Of a stretch of DNA of 64,000 bases, positions 26,487-35,506 are shown one piece after another; within the stretch, counting starts at the first letter, position 1, and the number at the start of each line of letters is the position of its first letter. Location of the stretch: NCBI RefSeq assembly GCF_014279755.1, contig NZ_CP047951.1, forward strand, positions 868,001 through 932,000, in the 5' to 3' direction. A model generated the notes under the pieces. It had not been told where the DNA came from, did not search any database, and was given only the letters and a program-made list of their open reading frames with translations. A program made the position numbers and the translations under genes. The DNA is from Synechococcus sp. PROS-U-1. GTDB lineage: Bacteria; Cyanobacteriota; Cyanobacteriia; PCC-6307; Cyanobiaceae.

Positions 26487-27155
26487 GTGCTGATTAGCCT
26501 TTTGACCGGCATTGCCGCCGGGGCCGTGCATGTGGTGGGTGGTGCTGATCACCTGGTGGCGATGGCGCCCTTCTCCCTGAACAAGCCTCTGTCGGCCTTT
26601 CGGCATGCCATGGCCTGGGGGGCCGGTCACTCCGCCGGCGTCGTGGTTCTTGCCCTGATCGCCATTGGCCTCAAAGACCTGGCCCACGTCGAAGCCATGT
26701 CGTCCTGGGCGGAATTTCTGGTGGGTGTGGCCCTGCTGGTGGTGGGAGCCCTGGCGGTTCGCACCGCGTTCGGGCTTGAACTGCACACCCATGAGCATCG
26801 TCATGACGGTTCCACCGAGCATCGTCACCTCCATCTGCATGTGCGCGGTGCCAGCAACCACCGGCGCCACGTTCACGCCTCCTCTGGACTCGGCTTGCTG
26901 CATGGCCTGGCGGGGGCCAGTCACCTGTTGGCGGTGATCCCAGCTTTGGCGCTGCCGCCCCATGCGGCAGTGGGCTATCTGGTGGCGTACCTGCTTGGAT
27001 CCATCGGCGCCATGGTGGCTGTCGTGTCTGTGGTGTCGTTCCTTACGGTCCGCAGCGGTGCTCGACTGATGCCTTTCCTCGTGGGTGGCACTGGAGCTCT
27101 TTCGATCGTCACCGGAGCCCTCTGGCTCCAGAAGACCTCACCGGCCTTGTTCTGA
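26487..27155 (+). CDS. NicO-like nickel/cobalt transporter with His-rich loop
   Basis: A 222-residue membrane protein with six or so helices. Helix 1 contains HVVGGADHLVAM, and helix 2 GAGHSAGVVVL gives the H-x(4)-D-H and G-H-S motifs of the NiCoT/UreH transporter superfamily. Between helices 3 and 4 lies a loop of about 40 residues with 13 or more His (for example HTHEHRHDG and EHRHLHLHV), a likely metal-binding site. sodX and sodN lie next to it on the other strand, so nickel supply to the superoxide dismutase is the natural role. The GTG start at 26487 follows no strong ribosome site. Its 3' end overlaps sodX by 18 bases, convergently. Confidence 0.82.
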   Translation: MLISLLTGIAAGAVHVVGGADHLVAMAPFSLNKPLSAFRHAMAWGAGHSAGVVVLALIAIGLKDLAHVEAMSSWAEFLVGVALLVVGALAVRTAFGLELHTHEHRHDGSTEHRHLHLHVRGASNHRRHVHASSGLGLLHGLAGASHLLAVIPALALPPHAAVGYLVAYLLGSIGAMVAVVSVVSFLTVRSGARLMPFLVGGTGALSIVTGALWLQKTSPALF

Positions 27156-27470
27156 TCCCCTGCTGGGGAGCCGACCCACCACCTCTCCGATCAGCAGGCT
27201 TGTCGCCACTGGTCCGAGTTGGCGGCTGTCGGTGCTTTCGGCTGGGTTGTCTCCCAGCAACCACAGCCCCGTGCTGTCCAACCTGTTCAGGCGTTTGATC
27301 AGGCGAAGGTTGGTGCGCTGCGGATGCCATGTCACGAGCACGGATCCCACGCGGAGAATGGGGTTCGAGCCCAGACGCCTGACCAGAACACGGTCTCCCG
27401 GTTGAAGGGCTGGCTGCATCGATCGTCCTTCGATGCGCAACAGCAGCCTTCGCCCACAAAAAAGCAGCAA
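27138..27470 (-). CDS. sodX: Nickel-type superoxide dismutase maturation protease SodX
   Basis: A 110-residue S26/S24-like peptidase that removes the SodN leader so that the mature N-terminus can bind nickel. The Ser active site is in EGRSMQPALQPGDRVLV and the catalytic Lys region in RLIKRLNRL; WLLGDNPAESTDSRQLGPV is the family's third box. No ATG start precedes the active site. The TTG at 27470 lies inside the terminator hairpin of sodN, and a TTG at 27440 is the alternative. Gene order with sodN supports the call. Confidence 0.88.
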   Translation of the reverse strand: MLLFCGRRLLLRIEGRSMQPALQPGDRVLVRRLGSNPILRVGSVLVTWHPQRTNLRLIKRLNRLDSTGLWLLGDNPAESTDSRQLGPVATSLLIGEVVGRLPSRGSEQGR

Positions 27471-27494
27471 CAGGTCCCGAAGACCTGCTGCTGC
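27458..27494 (-). terminator. Rho-independent terminator after sodN, overlapping sodX start
   Basis: On the minus strand a 13-base stem (27494-27482 with 27476-27464, one G-T pair) closes a five-base loop and is followed directly by six T (27463-27458). It lies 27 bases after the sodN stop. The descending stem and T-tract also form the first codons of the sodX frame. Confidence 0.85.
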
Positions 27495-27520
27495 AATGGA
27501 AGGGTTGGACCTGTTCGAAC

Positions 27521-27994
27521 TCAGGATGCGGTGACCCAGGCGTCGGAACGTCCCTTGGACTGCCAGAACATGCCGTGGATTTTTTCAACGGCGGCCATCA
27601 GCTCTTCTGCCTTGGCTTGATCGATGTTCACCTTGCAGGCGCTGCAGAGCTTGGCGGCTTTCCAGAAGGTGTCGTGCAGATCAGGGAAGGTGGCCAGATG
27701 GTCGGGCTTGAAGTAGTCGGTCCAGAGGATCAGCAGCTCTTTCTTGGTCTTCTGTGTTTCCTCTTCCTTGATGGCGACAAAGCGGCCGAAGGTGTTGTTG
27801 TAGGCGGCCAGGGCAGCAGCATCACCAGCGGCAGGGGCTTCAAGAGCCTTCAGCTTTTTGGTCATGGACAGCACTGCTTCGGCTGCTACACGAGCAGAAG
27901 CGGGGTCGTAAACACCACAAGGACCGTCGCAATGGGCTTCTGCCACGGGGGCAGGGAGTGCACATGCAAGGGCGGAAAGGGCCGTGCGCAGCAT
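27521..27994 (-). CDS. sodN: Nickel superoxide dismutase
   Basis: NiSOD converts superoxide to oxygen and hydrogen peroxide, sparing iron in the ocean. The nickel hook HCDGPCGVY is at residues 21-29. The His becomes the mature N-terminus after removal of a 20-residue leader ending AEA, and the two Cys bind nickel. The rest is a four-helix bundle of normal length (157 residues with leader), ending in the conserved tail IHGMFWQSK. The leader has a hydrophobic core (LSALACALPAPVAEA), so it may also act as an export signal, although the linked protease SodX is expected to cut it. Confidence 0.97.
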   Translation of the reverse strand: MLRTALSALACALPAPVAEAHCDGPCGVYDPASARVAAEAVLSMTKKLKALEAPAAGDAAALAAYNNTFGRFVAIKEEETQKTKKELLILWTDYFKPDHLATFPDLHDTFWKAAKLCSACKVNIDQAKAEELMAAVEKIHGMFWQSKGRSDAWVTAS

Positions 27995-28036
27995 CGGTTC
28001 AGAGCGGAATTGGCTTGGTTTGAGCCTAGCTTCCGC

Positions 28037-28636
28037 TTACTTCTTTACGTCGAGCAGTTCCACCTCAAAGATCAAGGTTGCATTGGGAGGAATCACCCCA
28101 CCGGCGCCGCGGGTGCCATAGGCCAGGTCGGAGGGGATCACCAGCTTGCGTTTGCCGCCCACTTTCATTCCGGCGACACCTTCATCCCAGCCTTTGATCA
28201 CCCGGCCAGCACCCAGAGGGAAGCTGAAGGGGGTGCCCCGGTCGTAGCTGGCATCGAACTGCTGTCCGTCCTCCAGGGTGCCGCGGTAGTGCACCACCAC
28301 CGTCTGGCCTGGACTTGCCTCCTCACCTGTACCCACCTCCAGCTCAGTGATTTTCAGACCACTGGCTGTGATGGTGGTGTCCGGAGCATCGAGGGGACCG
28401 CCGAGGGCCGAAGCGTCAGCGCGAGCGGAATCGTTGGCCATGGCGAACAGGGTTGGGTTGGGGTCGTCGGGGTCGAGTTCGAAGCTCAACGCCCGCTGGG
28501 GTTTCGAAGCTTCGGACCGAACGGCAGCCGGCTGCACGGAGGCGGCTGCAACGGTGGAAGGGGCCACGATCTGGCTGACCAATGCCAGGAGAAGGCAGGC
28601 CACGCAGACCGTTGTGCTGATGATGATGTCGCGCAC
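28037..28636 (-). CDS. FKBP-type peptidyl-prolyl cis-trans isomerase, membrane-anchored or exported
   Basis: A 199-residue protein. An N-terminal hydrophobic segment ([20 protein letters not shown]) acts as a signal or anchor, and a ~65-residue low-complexity linker follows. The C-terminal FKBP domain has [43 protein letters not shown] and the closing [11 protein letters not shown]...[14 protein letters not shown]. The active-site Tyr, Asp, Phe, Trp and Ile residues are present. It probably assists folding in the lumen or periplasm. Confidence 0.93.
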   Translation of the reverse strand: MRDIIISTTVCVACLLLALVSQIVAPSTVAAASVQPAAVRSEASKPQRALSFELDPDDPNPTLFAMANDSARADASALGGPLDAPDTTITASGLKITELEVGTGEEASPGQTVVVHYRGTLEDGQQFDASYDRGTPFSFPLGAGRVIKGWDEGVAGMKVGGKRKLVIPSDLAYGTRGAGGVIPPNATLIFEVELLDVKK

Positions 28637-28687
28637 GGAAAGGCTTCTTTTGGTCTAATTCTGGCCTCCGGTCCGCTTCGCTGGCGT

Positions 28688-29017
28688 TCACTCAGGCCGG
28701 TTCATCTGCCGCAGCTGCTGCTCGAGTCGATCAATGCGTCCTCGCAGTTCATCCACTTCTTTCTGACTGGGAACGCCAAAATCTTGGAGCAGGTTGTCGC
28801 GATTTCTTTCCAGGTTGCGCCCCATCTGCTGCTCCAGTTCGGGCGTTTCACCCCGAAGTGCCTTGAGCACGTCATCCACGAGGGCGGAGGCTTCATTCGG
28901 ATCAAGCCGGCCACTGCTGACCCAATTCTGGGAGACGCCGCGCAGACGATCGGCGACGAGGGTGGTTGTCCCCAGGCCGCGGAGCAGCAACTGCTGAAGA
29001 GGATTCGCGGGATCCAT
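28688..29017 (-). CDS. Phasin-like coiled-coil protein, conserved in cyanobacteria
   Basis: A 109-residue soluble helical protein starting MDPANPLQQLLLRGLG. The middle, RLRGVSQNWVSSGRLDPNEASALVDDVLKALRGE, resembles phasin-family polyhydroxyalkanoate-granule proteins. The C-terminus is a heptad coiled coil (VPSQKEVDELRGRIDRLEQQLRQM), also typical of that fold. No polyhydroxyalkanoate genes are in the window, so a granule role is not supported by context. The ATG at 29017 is preferred; longer frames overlap the divergent lnt start region. Confidence 0.72.
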   Translation of the reverse strand: MDPANPLQQLLLRGLGTTTLVADRLRGVSQNWVSSGRLDPNEASALVDDVLKALRGETPELEQQMGRNLERNRDNLLQDFGVPSQKEVDELRGRIDRLEQQLRQMNRPE

Positions 29018-29070
29018 GGCGACAGGTGGGCGGGTCCGATCCAGGATGCCCCCGGCGGGGACTGCTGACC

Positions 29071-30486
29071 ATGGGCAATCACCAACTGCAGGCCGGATGG
29101 CGCGCTCTGTTCGGCGGCGTTCTGGCCGGAGTGGCTCCATCCCTGGGCGGGCCGCTGCTGATGGTTCCCTCTCTGGCCTTGCTCTGGTCCGTGGCTGAGC
29201 GCCCCCGTTGGGCTGCTGTCTGGGCCCTGCTGGCCGTTTTGATCAGCCACGGCTGGTTGCTGGCCCTGCATCCGCTCACCTGGATGGGAGTTCCCGCCTG
29301 GCTCAGCCTGCCTGTGGCGCTGTCCCTCTGGCTGGCCTGCGGCATCCTTGCCGCTCTGCTCGTCGCCGGCTGGTCTGTTCTGGCGCGACTATTACCTCGC
29401 CACTGGCCGTGGTTTTTGCGGCTGATGCTGCTGGCTGGGCTCTGGGCCCTGGCTGAGCTGGTGCTGTCGGGGTCACCGCTGTTCTGGATCGGCGTCGGCG
29501 GCACCACCCTGCCCTGGGACCGCCCCTTGGCGGGGGTGGCCCGCTGGTTCGGCTCCGGAGGGTTGACGTTGCTGCAGTTGTGGTGGGGCTGTTGCCTGCT
29601 GGCGCTGTTCGAGCAGCCCGCGGCTTGGCGACGCTGGGGTCTGATCGGATTGGCCAGCGTGCTGCTGGCCCATGGGTTGGGGAGCCTGCTGTTGTGGGCG
29701 CCGCCGCCGTCGTTCGGGTCCGTCGCAATGGGGGTCTGGCAGCCCGCTGTTCCGACACGAGAAAAATTCAATCTGGAGCGTCAACAAGCCTTGCCCACGC
29801 GGCTGGTGGATGCGATGCGTCAGCTGGAGAAGAACGACGTTGTCGCTGTGGTGGCTCCGGAAGGGGCTCTGCCTGCGAATTTTCTGGTGCCGCCGGAGGC
29901 TCCAGACATTCCCCTGATCAGTGGAGGATTTCGTTGGGTGCGAGGTCAGCAACGCAGTTCTCTGTTGCTGTACGAGCCGCCGGACCGGTTTCCCGTTCCC
30001 CTGGCTGATAAGCATCGTTTGGTGCCGATCGGGGAATGGATGCCCCCGCTGCCTGCCGGCCTGACGGCGGGATTGTCTGCGGTGGGTGGCTTGGCCCCTG
30101 GCCCGGCTCCCCGCACGATGGCCGTGGTTGAGCCCCAGGCTGCTGTGGCCATTTGTTATGAGATTGCTGATGGCCTGGCACTGGCACGCGCCGCTGCAAA
30201 TGGCGCGACCTGGCTCCTCGCGATTGCCAACCTCGACCCTTATCCCCGTCAGTTGCAGAAGCAGTTCCTGGCTCTGGCGCAGTTAAGGGCGATCGAGAGC
30301 GGACGCGATTTGCTCAGCGTTGGCAACACGGGGCCGAGTGCGCTGATTTCGGCTGATGGAAGGGTGGAATGGTTGCTTCCACCTGAGGCCCCCGGCGTGG
30401 CGCAGACCGTCATTCAGGTTCGTCAGCGCACCACGCCTTACTCCCGTTGGATCAGCCCTCCACCGAGCACGACTTCACCGTCGTAG
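29071..30486 (+). CDS. lnt: Apolipoprotein N-acyltransferase
   Basis: Lnt adds the third acyl chain to the N-terminal Cys of lipoproteins at the membrane. The 471-residue protein has about six N-terminal membrane helices, then a nitrilase-type domain. The catalytic triad reads Glu in [10 protein letters not shown], Lys in [14 protein letters not shown], and Cys in [14 protein letters not shown] 29071 ([10 protein letters not shown]) is preferred over the in-frame upstream start at 28966, whose extra 35 residues overlap the divergent phasin-like gene. The 3' end overlaps the convergent mnmA gene by 49 bases. Confidence 0.9.
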   Translation: MGNHQLQAGWRALFGGVLAGVAPSLGGPLLMVPSLALLWSVAERPRWAAVWALLAVLISHGWLLALHPLTWMGVPAWLSLPVALSLWLACGILAALLVAGWSVLARLLPRHWPWFLRLMLLAGLWALAELVLSGSPLFWIGVGGTTLPWDRPLAGVARWFGSGGLTLLQLWWGCCLLALFEQPAAWRRWGLIGLASVLLAHGLGSLLLWAPPPSFGSVAMGVWQPAVPTREKFNLERQQALPTRLVDAMRQLEKNDVVAVVAPEGALPANFLVPPEAPDIPLISGGFRWVRGQQRSSLLLYEPPDRFPVPLADKHRLVPIGEWMPPLPAGLTAGLSAVGGLAPGPAPRTMAVVEPQAAVAICYEIADGLALARAAANGATWLLAIANLDPYPRQLQKQFLALAQLRAIESGRDLLSVGNTGPSALISADGRVEWLLPPEAPGVAQTVIQVRQRTTPYSRWISPPPSTTSPS

Positions 30487-31589
30487 AAGACCGCAGCTTG
30501 TCCTGGGGTGATGGAGAACTGCTCCTCTTCAAAGGTCAAACGGCAGCGGTGGGGCCGCTCCCGTTGCTGATCTGCCTCGGTGGCCTCCAGGGGGACCAGC
30601 TCTGCATGCACCGGTGCACTGCGATAACGCACCTGAACCTCAATGTTTTGTGGGGCCTGGATGGGGTCGATTGAGACCCAGTTCACCGCGCCCACCACGC
30701 AGCTGTCTCGGCCCGCTTCGGCGCGAGGAGCGACGACCACCCGATTCATCGCAGCGTCAAGGCGGATGACGTGAAGCGGCTCTCGCCAGGCCACACCCAG
30801 TCCCTTGCGCTGACCAATGGTGAAGTGTTCGATGCCGTCGTGCTCGCCCACAACGGTTCCATCGCCCAGCACGATCTCCCCTTGGCGGGGTGGCAGATAG
30901 GCATCCAGGAACGCCCGCATGGATCCGTGGTGGTCCGCCAGGCAGAGATCCTGGCTTTCTGGTTTCTCTGCAGTACGCAGACCGTGTCGGGCAGCTTCGA
31001 GCCGCGTGTCGGGCTTTGTTAGTTCCCCCAAAGGAAAGACGATGCGTCCCAAGACCTCCTGGGGAAGGTCGTAGAGGAAATAGCTCTGGTCCTTGCGACC
31101 GTCGAGGCCCCGCAGCAACTGATGACGCTGTTGATCGCCCCCATGACGGATCCGGGCGTAGTGGCCGGTCGCGATGCGGGGCAGGTTCCGCTCTTGGAGG
31201 GCCCAATTGAGCATCGGTCCAAATTTCACCGACCGATTGCATTGGGAGCAGGGCAGTGGCGTGATCCCATCGCGGTAGCCGTTCACCAGTCGTTGGACGA
31301 TCTCCTGTTGGAACGTCTCCCGCGTGTCCACCACGTGGTGGGGAATGCCCAGCTGTTCACAGATGCCGGCCGCATCCACCAGTCCTTCAGCGCAACAGGC
31401 TCCTTTCCCGCTCATCAGCCAAAGGGTCAGGCCTTCCACCTGCCAACCCGCTTCCACCAGCAGCGCCGCTGTTAGGGAACTGTCGACACCGCCGGAGAGA
31501 CCAACGGCCACGCGATGCTCTCCAGGCCATTGCCTAAGACGCTCAAGAGCGGCCTCACCAGCGCGGGTTGTGGTGGATCCGATGGCCAT
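30438..31589 (-). CDS. mnmA: tRNA-specific 2-thiouridylase MnmA
   Basis: MnmA puts the 2-thio group on U34 of tRNA-Lys, -Glu and -Gln. The 383-residue enzyme has the PP-loop [16 protein letters not shown] near residues 28-43, the first catalytic Cys in [13 protein letters not shown], the [10 protein letters not shown] motif and a C-terminal beta-barrel domain ending with [17 protein letters not shown] 31589 is chosen; the frame is open to 31982, but the extra residues are antisense to nnr. It is divergent from nnr, with 48 bases between the starts. Confidence 0.94.
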   Translation of the reverse strand: MAIGSTTTRAGEAALERLRQWPGEHRVAVGLSGGVDSSLTAALLVEAGWQVEGLTLWLMSGKGACCAEGLVDAAGICEQLGIPHHVVDTRETFQQEIVQRLVNGYRDGITPLPCSQCNRSVKFGPMLNWALQERNLPRIATGHYARIRHGGDQQRHQLLRGLDGRKDQSYFLYDLPQEVLGRIVFPLGELTKPDTRLEAARHGLRTAEKPESQDLCLADHHGSMRAFLDAYLPPRQGEIVLGDGTVVGEHDGIEHFTIGQRKGLGVAWREPLHVIRLDAAMNRVVVAPRAEAGRDSCVVGAVNWVSIDPIQAPQNIEVQVRYRSAPVHAELVPLEATEADQQRERPHRCRLTFEEEQFSITPGQAAVFYDGEVVLGGGLIQRE

Positions 31590-31637
31590 GGGCGGCGCAG
31601 GGAGTTCTCTCCATAGTGAGGTCCCGGCAACCTGCGA

Positions 31638-33164
31638 GTGGTGTGGCCTCCCGCTGATTCCGATCATCTGCTCGTGGATGCCTCGTCCATGCGGGGTCTG
31701 GAACAGAGCCTGTTCGACAGCGGAATGCCCGTCGCCGCCTTGATGGAGAAGGTGGGGCTTGCGATGGCGTCTTGGCTCCTGGCGCGCAGCGACCTGCTGA
31801 GAAATGGAGTGGTGGTCTTGGTCGGGCCGGGCCACAACGGTGGCGATGGCCTGGTGGTGGCGAGGGAGTTGCATTTGGCTGGCATTGAGGTTTCGCTGTG
31901 GTGTCCCCTTGCCATTCGCAAGCAACTCACCGCTGACCATCTGCGCCATGGGGAGTGGCTCGGTCTGCGGCGCCTGCGTCAAGACCCGGATCCAGCCGAC
32001 GCAGCGCTGTGGCTGGACGCGATCTTCGGGCTCGGGCAGAGCAGGGCTCTGCCTGAGTCCTTCGAGGATCTGTTCCGGCGCCGACAGCAGTTGCAGCCTG
32101 GTGCGCTGATCAGCCTGGATGTGCCGTCAGGTCTTTGTTCGGACCACGGAACTGTGTTGGGGGAGCAGGCTGCTTGTGCTTCGGCCACCCTCAGCGTTGG
32201 CTGGATGAAGCGCGGGTTGTGTCTGGACCCAGCCCGTCCTTGGGTTGGGGCGTTGGTGCGGATTGATCTGGGGTTGCCGCCTGCGGTGATGGGCAACGCC
32301 GCTGCGGTCTTGCCGCGCCGTCTGCCGGTTGGAGAGGCCTGTACGGCCCCGTTACCAGCGCTGCCGCCCACAGCGATGAAGTACGAACGGGGCCGCTCTC
32401 TGGTGGTGGCGGGCAGTGATCGCTACCCCGGCGCAGCACATCTCGCGCTGCGGGGGGCCATGGCCAGTGGCTGTGGCTGCGTTCAGGCCGTTGTGCCGCC
32501 CTGTCTTCAATCGAATTTGTGGCAGGTGTTGCCGGAGGTGATGCAACTGGAGGAGGGGGTGATTCCAGACCGGCTGGATGCGGTGTTGGTCGGTCCCGGG
32601 CTTGGTAACCCCTCCCGGTGGTGGAACCAGTGGTCGGAGCAACTGCGCACCGTCGCTGGTTTGCTGGTGCTCGATGCAGATGGGATCAATGCCCTGGCGT
32701 CCAGTCCGGAGGGGTGGCGTTGGTTGTTGCAGCGTCAGGGCCCAACCTGGCTGACACCCCATGCCGCTGAGTTCGCGCGTTTGTTTCCTGATTGTGGCGA
32801 GGGCGATGCGCTTGAGAGGGTGATCGCAGCAGCACGCTGCAGCGGTTGTTGCATTTTGCTGAAGGGTGCGCATTCGGTTCTGGCGGATTCATCGGGTGCG
32901 GCAGTTGTGCTGACAGGCACGTCTCCTTGGGTTGCTCGCACTGGACTAGGCGACCTGCTGGCCGGTTTTGTGACTGGTTGGGGCGCCCAGGCCGTCGCGG
33001 CACACCAGCAGCCAGGGCTTGAAAGCTTTGTTGCCAGCACGGCTTTGCATGGTTTGGCGGCACGTCGTGCTCAATCAAGTGATGCTTCGGCGATTGCGGA
33101 TTGTTTGAAAATCCTTGCAGCGCGGTGTCAGAAAAAGCAAACAACGATGTTCAACAAAGTCTGA
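31638..33164 (+). CDS. nnr: Bifunctional NAD(P)H-hydrate epimerase / ADP-dependent dehydratase
   Basis: This enzyme repairs hydrated NADH and NADPH. The N-terminal YjeF/NnrE epimerase domain (residues ~10-220) has [25 protein letters not shown] and SLDVPSGL. The C-terminal ribokinase-like NnrD dehydratase domain (~235-490) has the late signature [10 protein letters not shown] and the preceding [13 protein letters not shown]. The length of 508 is right for the fused form. The start is GTG. The last ~15 residues are basic and Gln-rich, with no conserved match. A weak hairpin (33163-33184) spans the stop. Confidence 0.92.
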   Translation: MVWPPADSDHLLVDASSMRGLEQSLFDSGMPVAALMEKVGLAMASWLLARSDLLRNGVVVLVGPGHNGGDGLVVARELHLAGIEVSLWCPLAIRKQLTADHLRHGEWLGLRRLRQDPDPADAALWLDAIFGLGQSRALPESFEDLFRRRQQLQPGALISLDVPSGLCSDHGTVLGEQAACASATLSVGWMKRGLCLDPARPWVGALVRIDLGLPPAVMGNAAAVLPRRLPVGEACTAPLPALPPTAMKYERGRSLVVAGSDRYPGAAHLALRGAMASGCGCVQAVVPPCLQSNLWQVLPEVMQLEEGVIPDRLDAVLVGPGLGNPSRWWNQWSEQLRTVAGLLVLDADGINALASSPEGWRWLLQRQGPTWLTPHAAEFARLFPDCGEGDALERVIAAARCSGCCILLKGAHSVLADSSGAAVVLTGTSPWVARTGLGDLLAGFVTGWGAQAVAAHQQPGLESFVASTALHGLAARRAQSSDASAIADCLKILAARCQKKQTTMFNKV

Positions 33165-33338
33165 ACAAATGACTCTTTTTGTTCACTCGGCTTGCTTCTG
33201 TCCACAGAGCTTTTGCTGATTTTAAATCTTTCGCAAATCTGAAATGTTTCGATTTGCTGTTCTGAATCTGAAGGGTTGCTGAAAACACATCGACATTCTT
33301 TCTGTTCGTACGAAAGTCATCTCACTTCCGCAGCACCC

Positions 33339-34280
33339 ATGGTGTCCACCGCATCCAAGCCGCTGGAGACTCAACGTCGGCGCAGCAGCGACCCTGTCAG
33401 CTGGTACCTCGCCACCATTGGCAGAATCCCTCTTCTCACACCAGCTGAGGAAATCGAGCTGGGCAATCAGGTGCAAGCCATGATGGCCCTGACAGAAGAC
33501 GGCTCCCGCGAGTTTGCGGATGGAGAACTCACTACGGCGCAGCGTCGTCTCCTGAGGATCGGTCGGCGCGCCAAAGAGCGGATGATGAAGGCCAACCTTC
33601 GTTTAGTTGTCAGTGTTGCCAAGAAATATCAGGGCAAGGGTCTCGAGTTGCTCGACCTGATTCAGGAGGGCTCCCTCGGGCTTGAGCGTGCTGTTGAGAA
33701 ATTTGATCCCACCCGGGGCTACAAGTTCTCCACCTATGCCTTCTGGTGGATCCGCCAGAGCATGACCCGCGCCATTGCCTGCCAGTCGCGCACGATTCGT
33801 CTGCCGGTTCACCTCAGTGAGCGGCTCACCACCATTCGCAAGGTCAGTCTCGATCTCGCCCACAAACTCGGCGCTATGCCCAGCCGTGTGGAGATCGCTG
33901 AAGCCATGGATATTCCCTTGGATGAGCTGGATTCGCTGCTGCGCCAGGCCCTGACGACCAGCAGTCTTGATGCTCCTGTTAACGGAGAGGAGGGTCGCAG
34001 CTTCCTTGGTGATTTGATTGCTGATTCATCCCTCGATGAACCTCTCGACATCGTTGAGCAAAGGATTCATCACGAACAGCTGGGCCGATGGCTGAGTCAC
34101 CTGAGTGAACAGGAGCAGCATGTTCTGCGCATGCGCTTCGGGCTTGAGGGCAATGAACGTCACACCCTCGCCGAAATCGGACGTCTCATGGAAGTGTCCA
34201 GGGAGCGTGTCCGTCAGGTTGAGCTCAAGGCATTGCGGAAACTGCGCAACCTCACCCGTCGTCTTCCGAGCGGCATCTGA
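33339..34280 (+). CDS. RNA polymerase sigma factor, group 2 sigma-70
   Basis: A 313-residue, non-essential-type sigma factor. It has region 1.2 (SSDPVSWYLATIGRIPLLTPAEEIELG), region 2 with the core-binding LVVSVAKKYQGKGLELLDLIQEGSLGL and the -10-reading YAFWWIRQSMTRAI, region 3 (LPVHLSERL), and region 4.2 (LAEIGRLMEVSRERVRQVELKALRKLR). It lacks the long N-terminal region of the principal factor, which places it in group 2, of which marine Synechococcus have several. The ATG at 33339 is used. An AT-rich 170-base region precedes it and should hold its promoter. I cannot say which named factor it is. Confidence 0.92.
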   Translation: MVSTASKPLETQRRRSSDPVSWYLATIGRIPLLTPAEEIELGNQVQAMMALTEDGSREFADGELTTAQRRLLRIGRRAKERMMKANLRLVVSVAKKYQGKGLELLDLIQEGSLGLERAVEKFDPTRGYKFSTYAFWWIRQSMTRAIACQSRTIRLPVHLSERLTTIRKVSLDLAHKLGAMPSRVEIAEAMDIPLDELDSLLRQALTTSSLDAPVNGEEGRSFLGDLIADSSLDEPLDIVEQRIHHEQLGRWLSHLSEQEQHVLRMRFGLEGNERHTLAEIGRLMEVSRERVRQVELKALRKLRNLTRRLPSGI

Positions 34281-34299
34281 GCCGGCCTTGAGCCGGCTC
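34279..34299. terminator. Hairpin between convergent sigma factor and pdhA genes
   Basis: A perfect eight-base GC-rich stem (GAGCCGGC, 34279-34286, with GCCGGCTC, 34292-34299) has a five-base loop. It starts on the sigma-factor stop codon. The following bases are CTTAAAA, so the T-tract is weak. It could terminate the plus-strand transcript. Confidence 0.5.
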
Positions 34300-34325
34300 C
34301 TTAAAACTCAACCAGTTCAGCTGAA

Positions 34326-35417
34326 TCAGTCTTCAGCCCAGATGTAGCGCGTGAGTTCCGATGGGTCGGGCTCCGGAGCAGACAGGGCGAAGTCAACACA
34401 GTCCTGAACGATGCCGTCGATGTCCTTCTCGATCGCGCGCAGTTCATCGCTGTTCACCAGGCCTGCGTCTGTCAGATCCCGTTCCAGGGCTTTGAGGGGG
34501 TCACGCTTGGCCCAGAACTGCTTTTCTTCCTCCGCGCGGAGTTCGTCTGGATCAGCGAGGGAGTGGCCACGGAAGCGATAGGTGAGGCATTCCAACAGGG
34601 TCGGACCTTCGCCGGCCCTGGCTCGTTCCACGGCCCGTTGGGCTGCTGCCCGCACCGCCAGAACGTCCATTCCATCCACTTCTTCGCCGGCCATTCCGAA
34701 GGAACTGGCCTTGCGCCAGATCTCAGGGTCACTGGTGGCTCTGTCGTGCGCCATTCCGATAGCCCACTTGTTGTTTTCGACCACGAAAATGATCGGCAGC
34801 TTCCACAGCTGCGCCATGTTCATGCATTCGAAAAACTGACCGTTATTGCAGGTTCCGTCGCCAAAGAAGGCAGCTGTTACGGCGTTGCTGGAGGCATCAC
34901 CGAGGGCATCACGCTTGTAGCGGCTGGTGAAGGCAGACCCGAGAGCCACGGGAATGCCTTCCGCGATGAAGGCAAAGCCACCAAGCAGGTGATGCTCTTT
35001 GGAAAAAAGGTGCATCGAACCGCCACGACCCTTGCTGCAACCGGTCTCCTTGCCGAAGAGTTCGCTCATGACCTCGCGGGCGGGTACGCCGGCGCTTAAG
35101 GCATGCACGTGATCGCGGTAGGTGCTGCAGAACCAGTCGTGCTGACGCTTCATGGCACCGATCACACCGGTGCTGACAGCTTCTTGACCGTTGTACAGAT
35201 GAACGAAGCCAAACATCTTGCCCCGGTAGTACATCTCGGCACATTTGTCCTCGAAGCGCCTGCCCAGGGTCATGTCCCGGTAGAGGTCAAGACCGGTGTC
35301 CCGGTCAACGCTGGCCCGTTGTGCTGTGACCAGTTTTGAGAGCCGTTCGGCGTGGGGACCAGCAGTCGCAGTGCCAATCGGAGCGGAATCGACAGCGAGG
35401 TCCTGACCCATGTCCAC
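34326..35417 (-). CDS. pdhA: Pyruvate dehydrogenase E1 component, alpha subunit
   Basis: The alpha subunit of the thiamine-diphosphate decarboxylase that feeds acetyl groups to lipoyl-E2. The 363-residue protein has [29 protein letters not shown] at the start of the domain, a phosphorylation-loop-like [13 protein letters not shown], and GSMHLFS. The ThDP motif is [37 protein letters not shown]. The C-terminal [18 protein letters not shown] is also conserved. The first ~35 residues are poorly conserved, and ATG at 35411 is an alternative start. E3 (lpdA) is at 20 kb. Confidence 0.95.
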   Translation of the reverse strand: MDMGQDLAVDSAPIGTATAGPHAERLSKLVTAQRASVDRDTGLDLYRDMTLGRRFEDKCAEMYYRGKMFGFVHLYNGQEAVSTGVIGAMKRQHDWFCSTYRDHVHALSAGVPAREVMSELFGKETGCSKGRGGSMHLFSKEHHLLGGFAFIAEGIPVALGSAFTSRYKRDALGDASSNAVTAAFFGDGTCNNGQFFECMNMAQLWKLPIIFVVENNKWAIGMAHDRATSDPEIWRKASSFGMAGEEVDGMDVLAVRAAAQRAVERARAGEGPTLLECLTYRFRGHSLADPDELRAEEEKQFWAKRDPLKALERDLTDAGLVNSDELRAIEKDIDGIVQDCVDFALSAPEPDPSELTRYIWAED

Positions 35418-35506
35418 CTAATGGTTTGGAGTCAACTTTAAGGGCCAGCCGATGAGCGATGGGCAAAACCCCTGACACTGACTAAGATCCGCGTCTCCTC
35501 GCAGCC

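Noticed and set aside
27575-29068. A 497-codon plus-strand open frame antisense to sodN, FKBP and the phasin-like gene
   Set aside because: It is a shadow of three well-supported minus-strand genes; its composition (Gly/His/Gln-rich, no motif) is typical of antisense frames in GC-rich DNA.
30438-31982. A 514-codon form of mnmA
   Set aside because: The additional 131 residues are antisense to nnr, whereas the conserved PP-loop domain begins just after ATG 31589.
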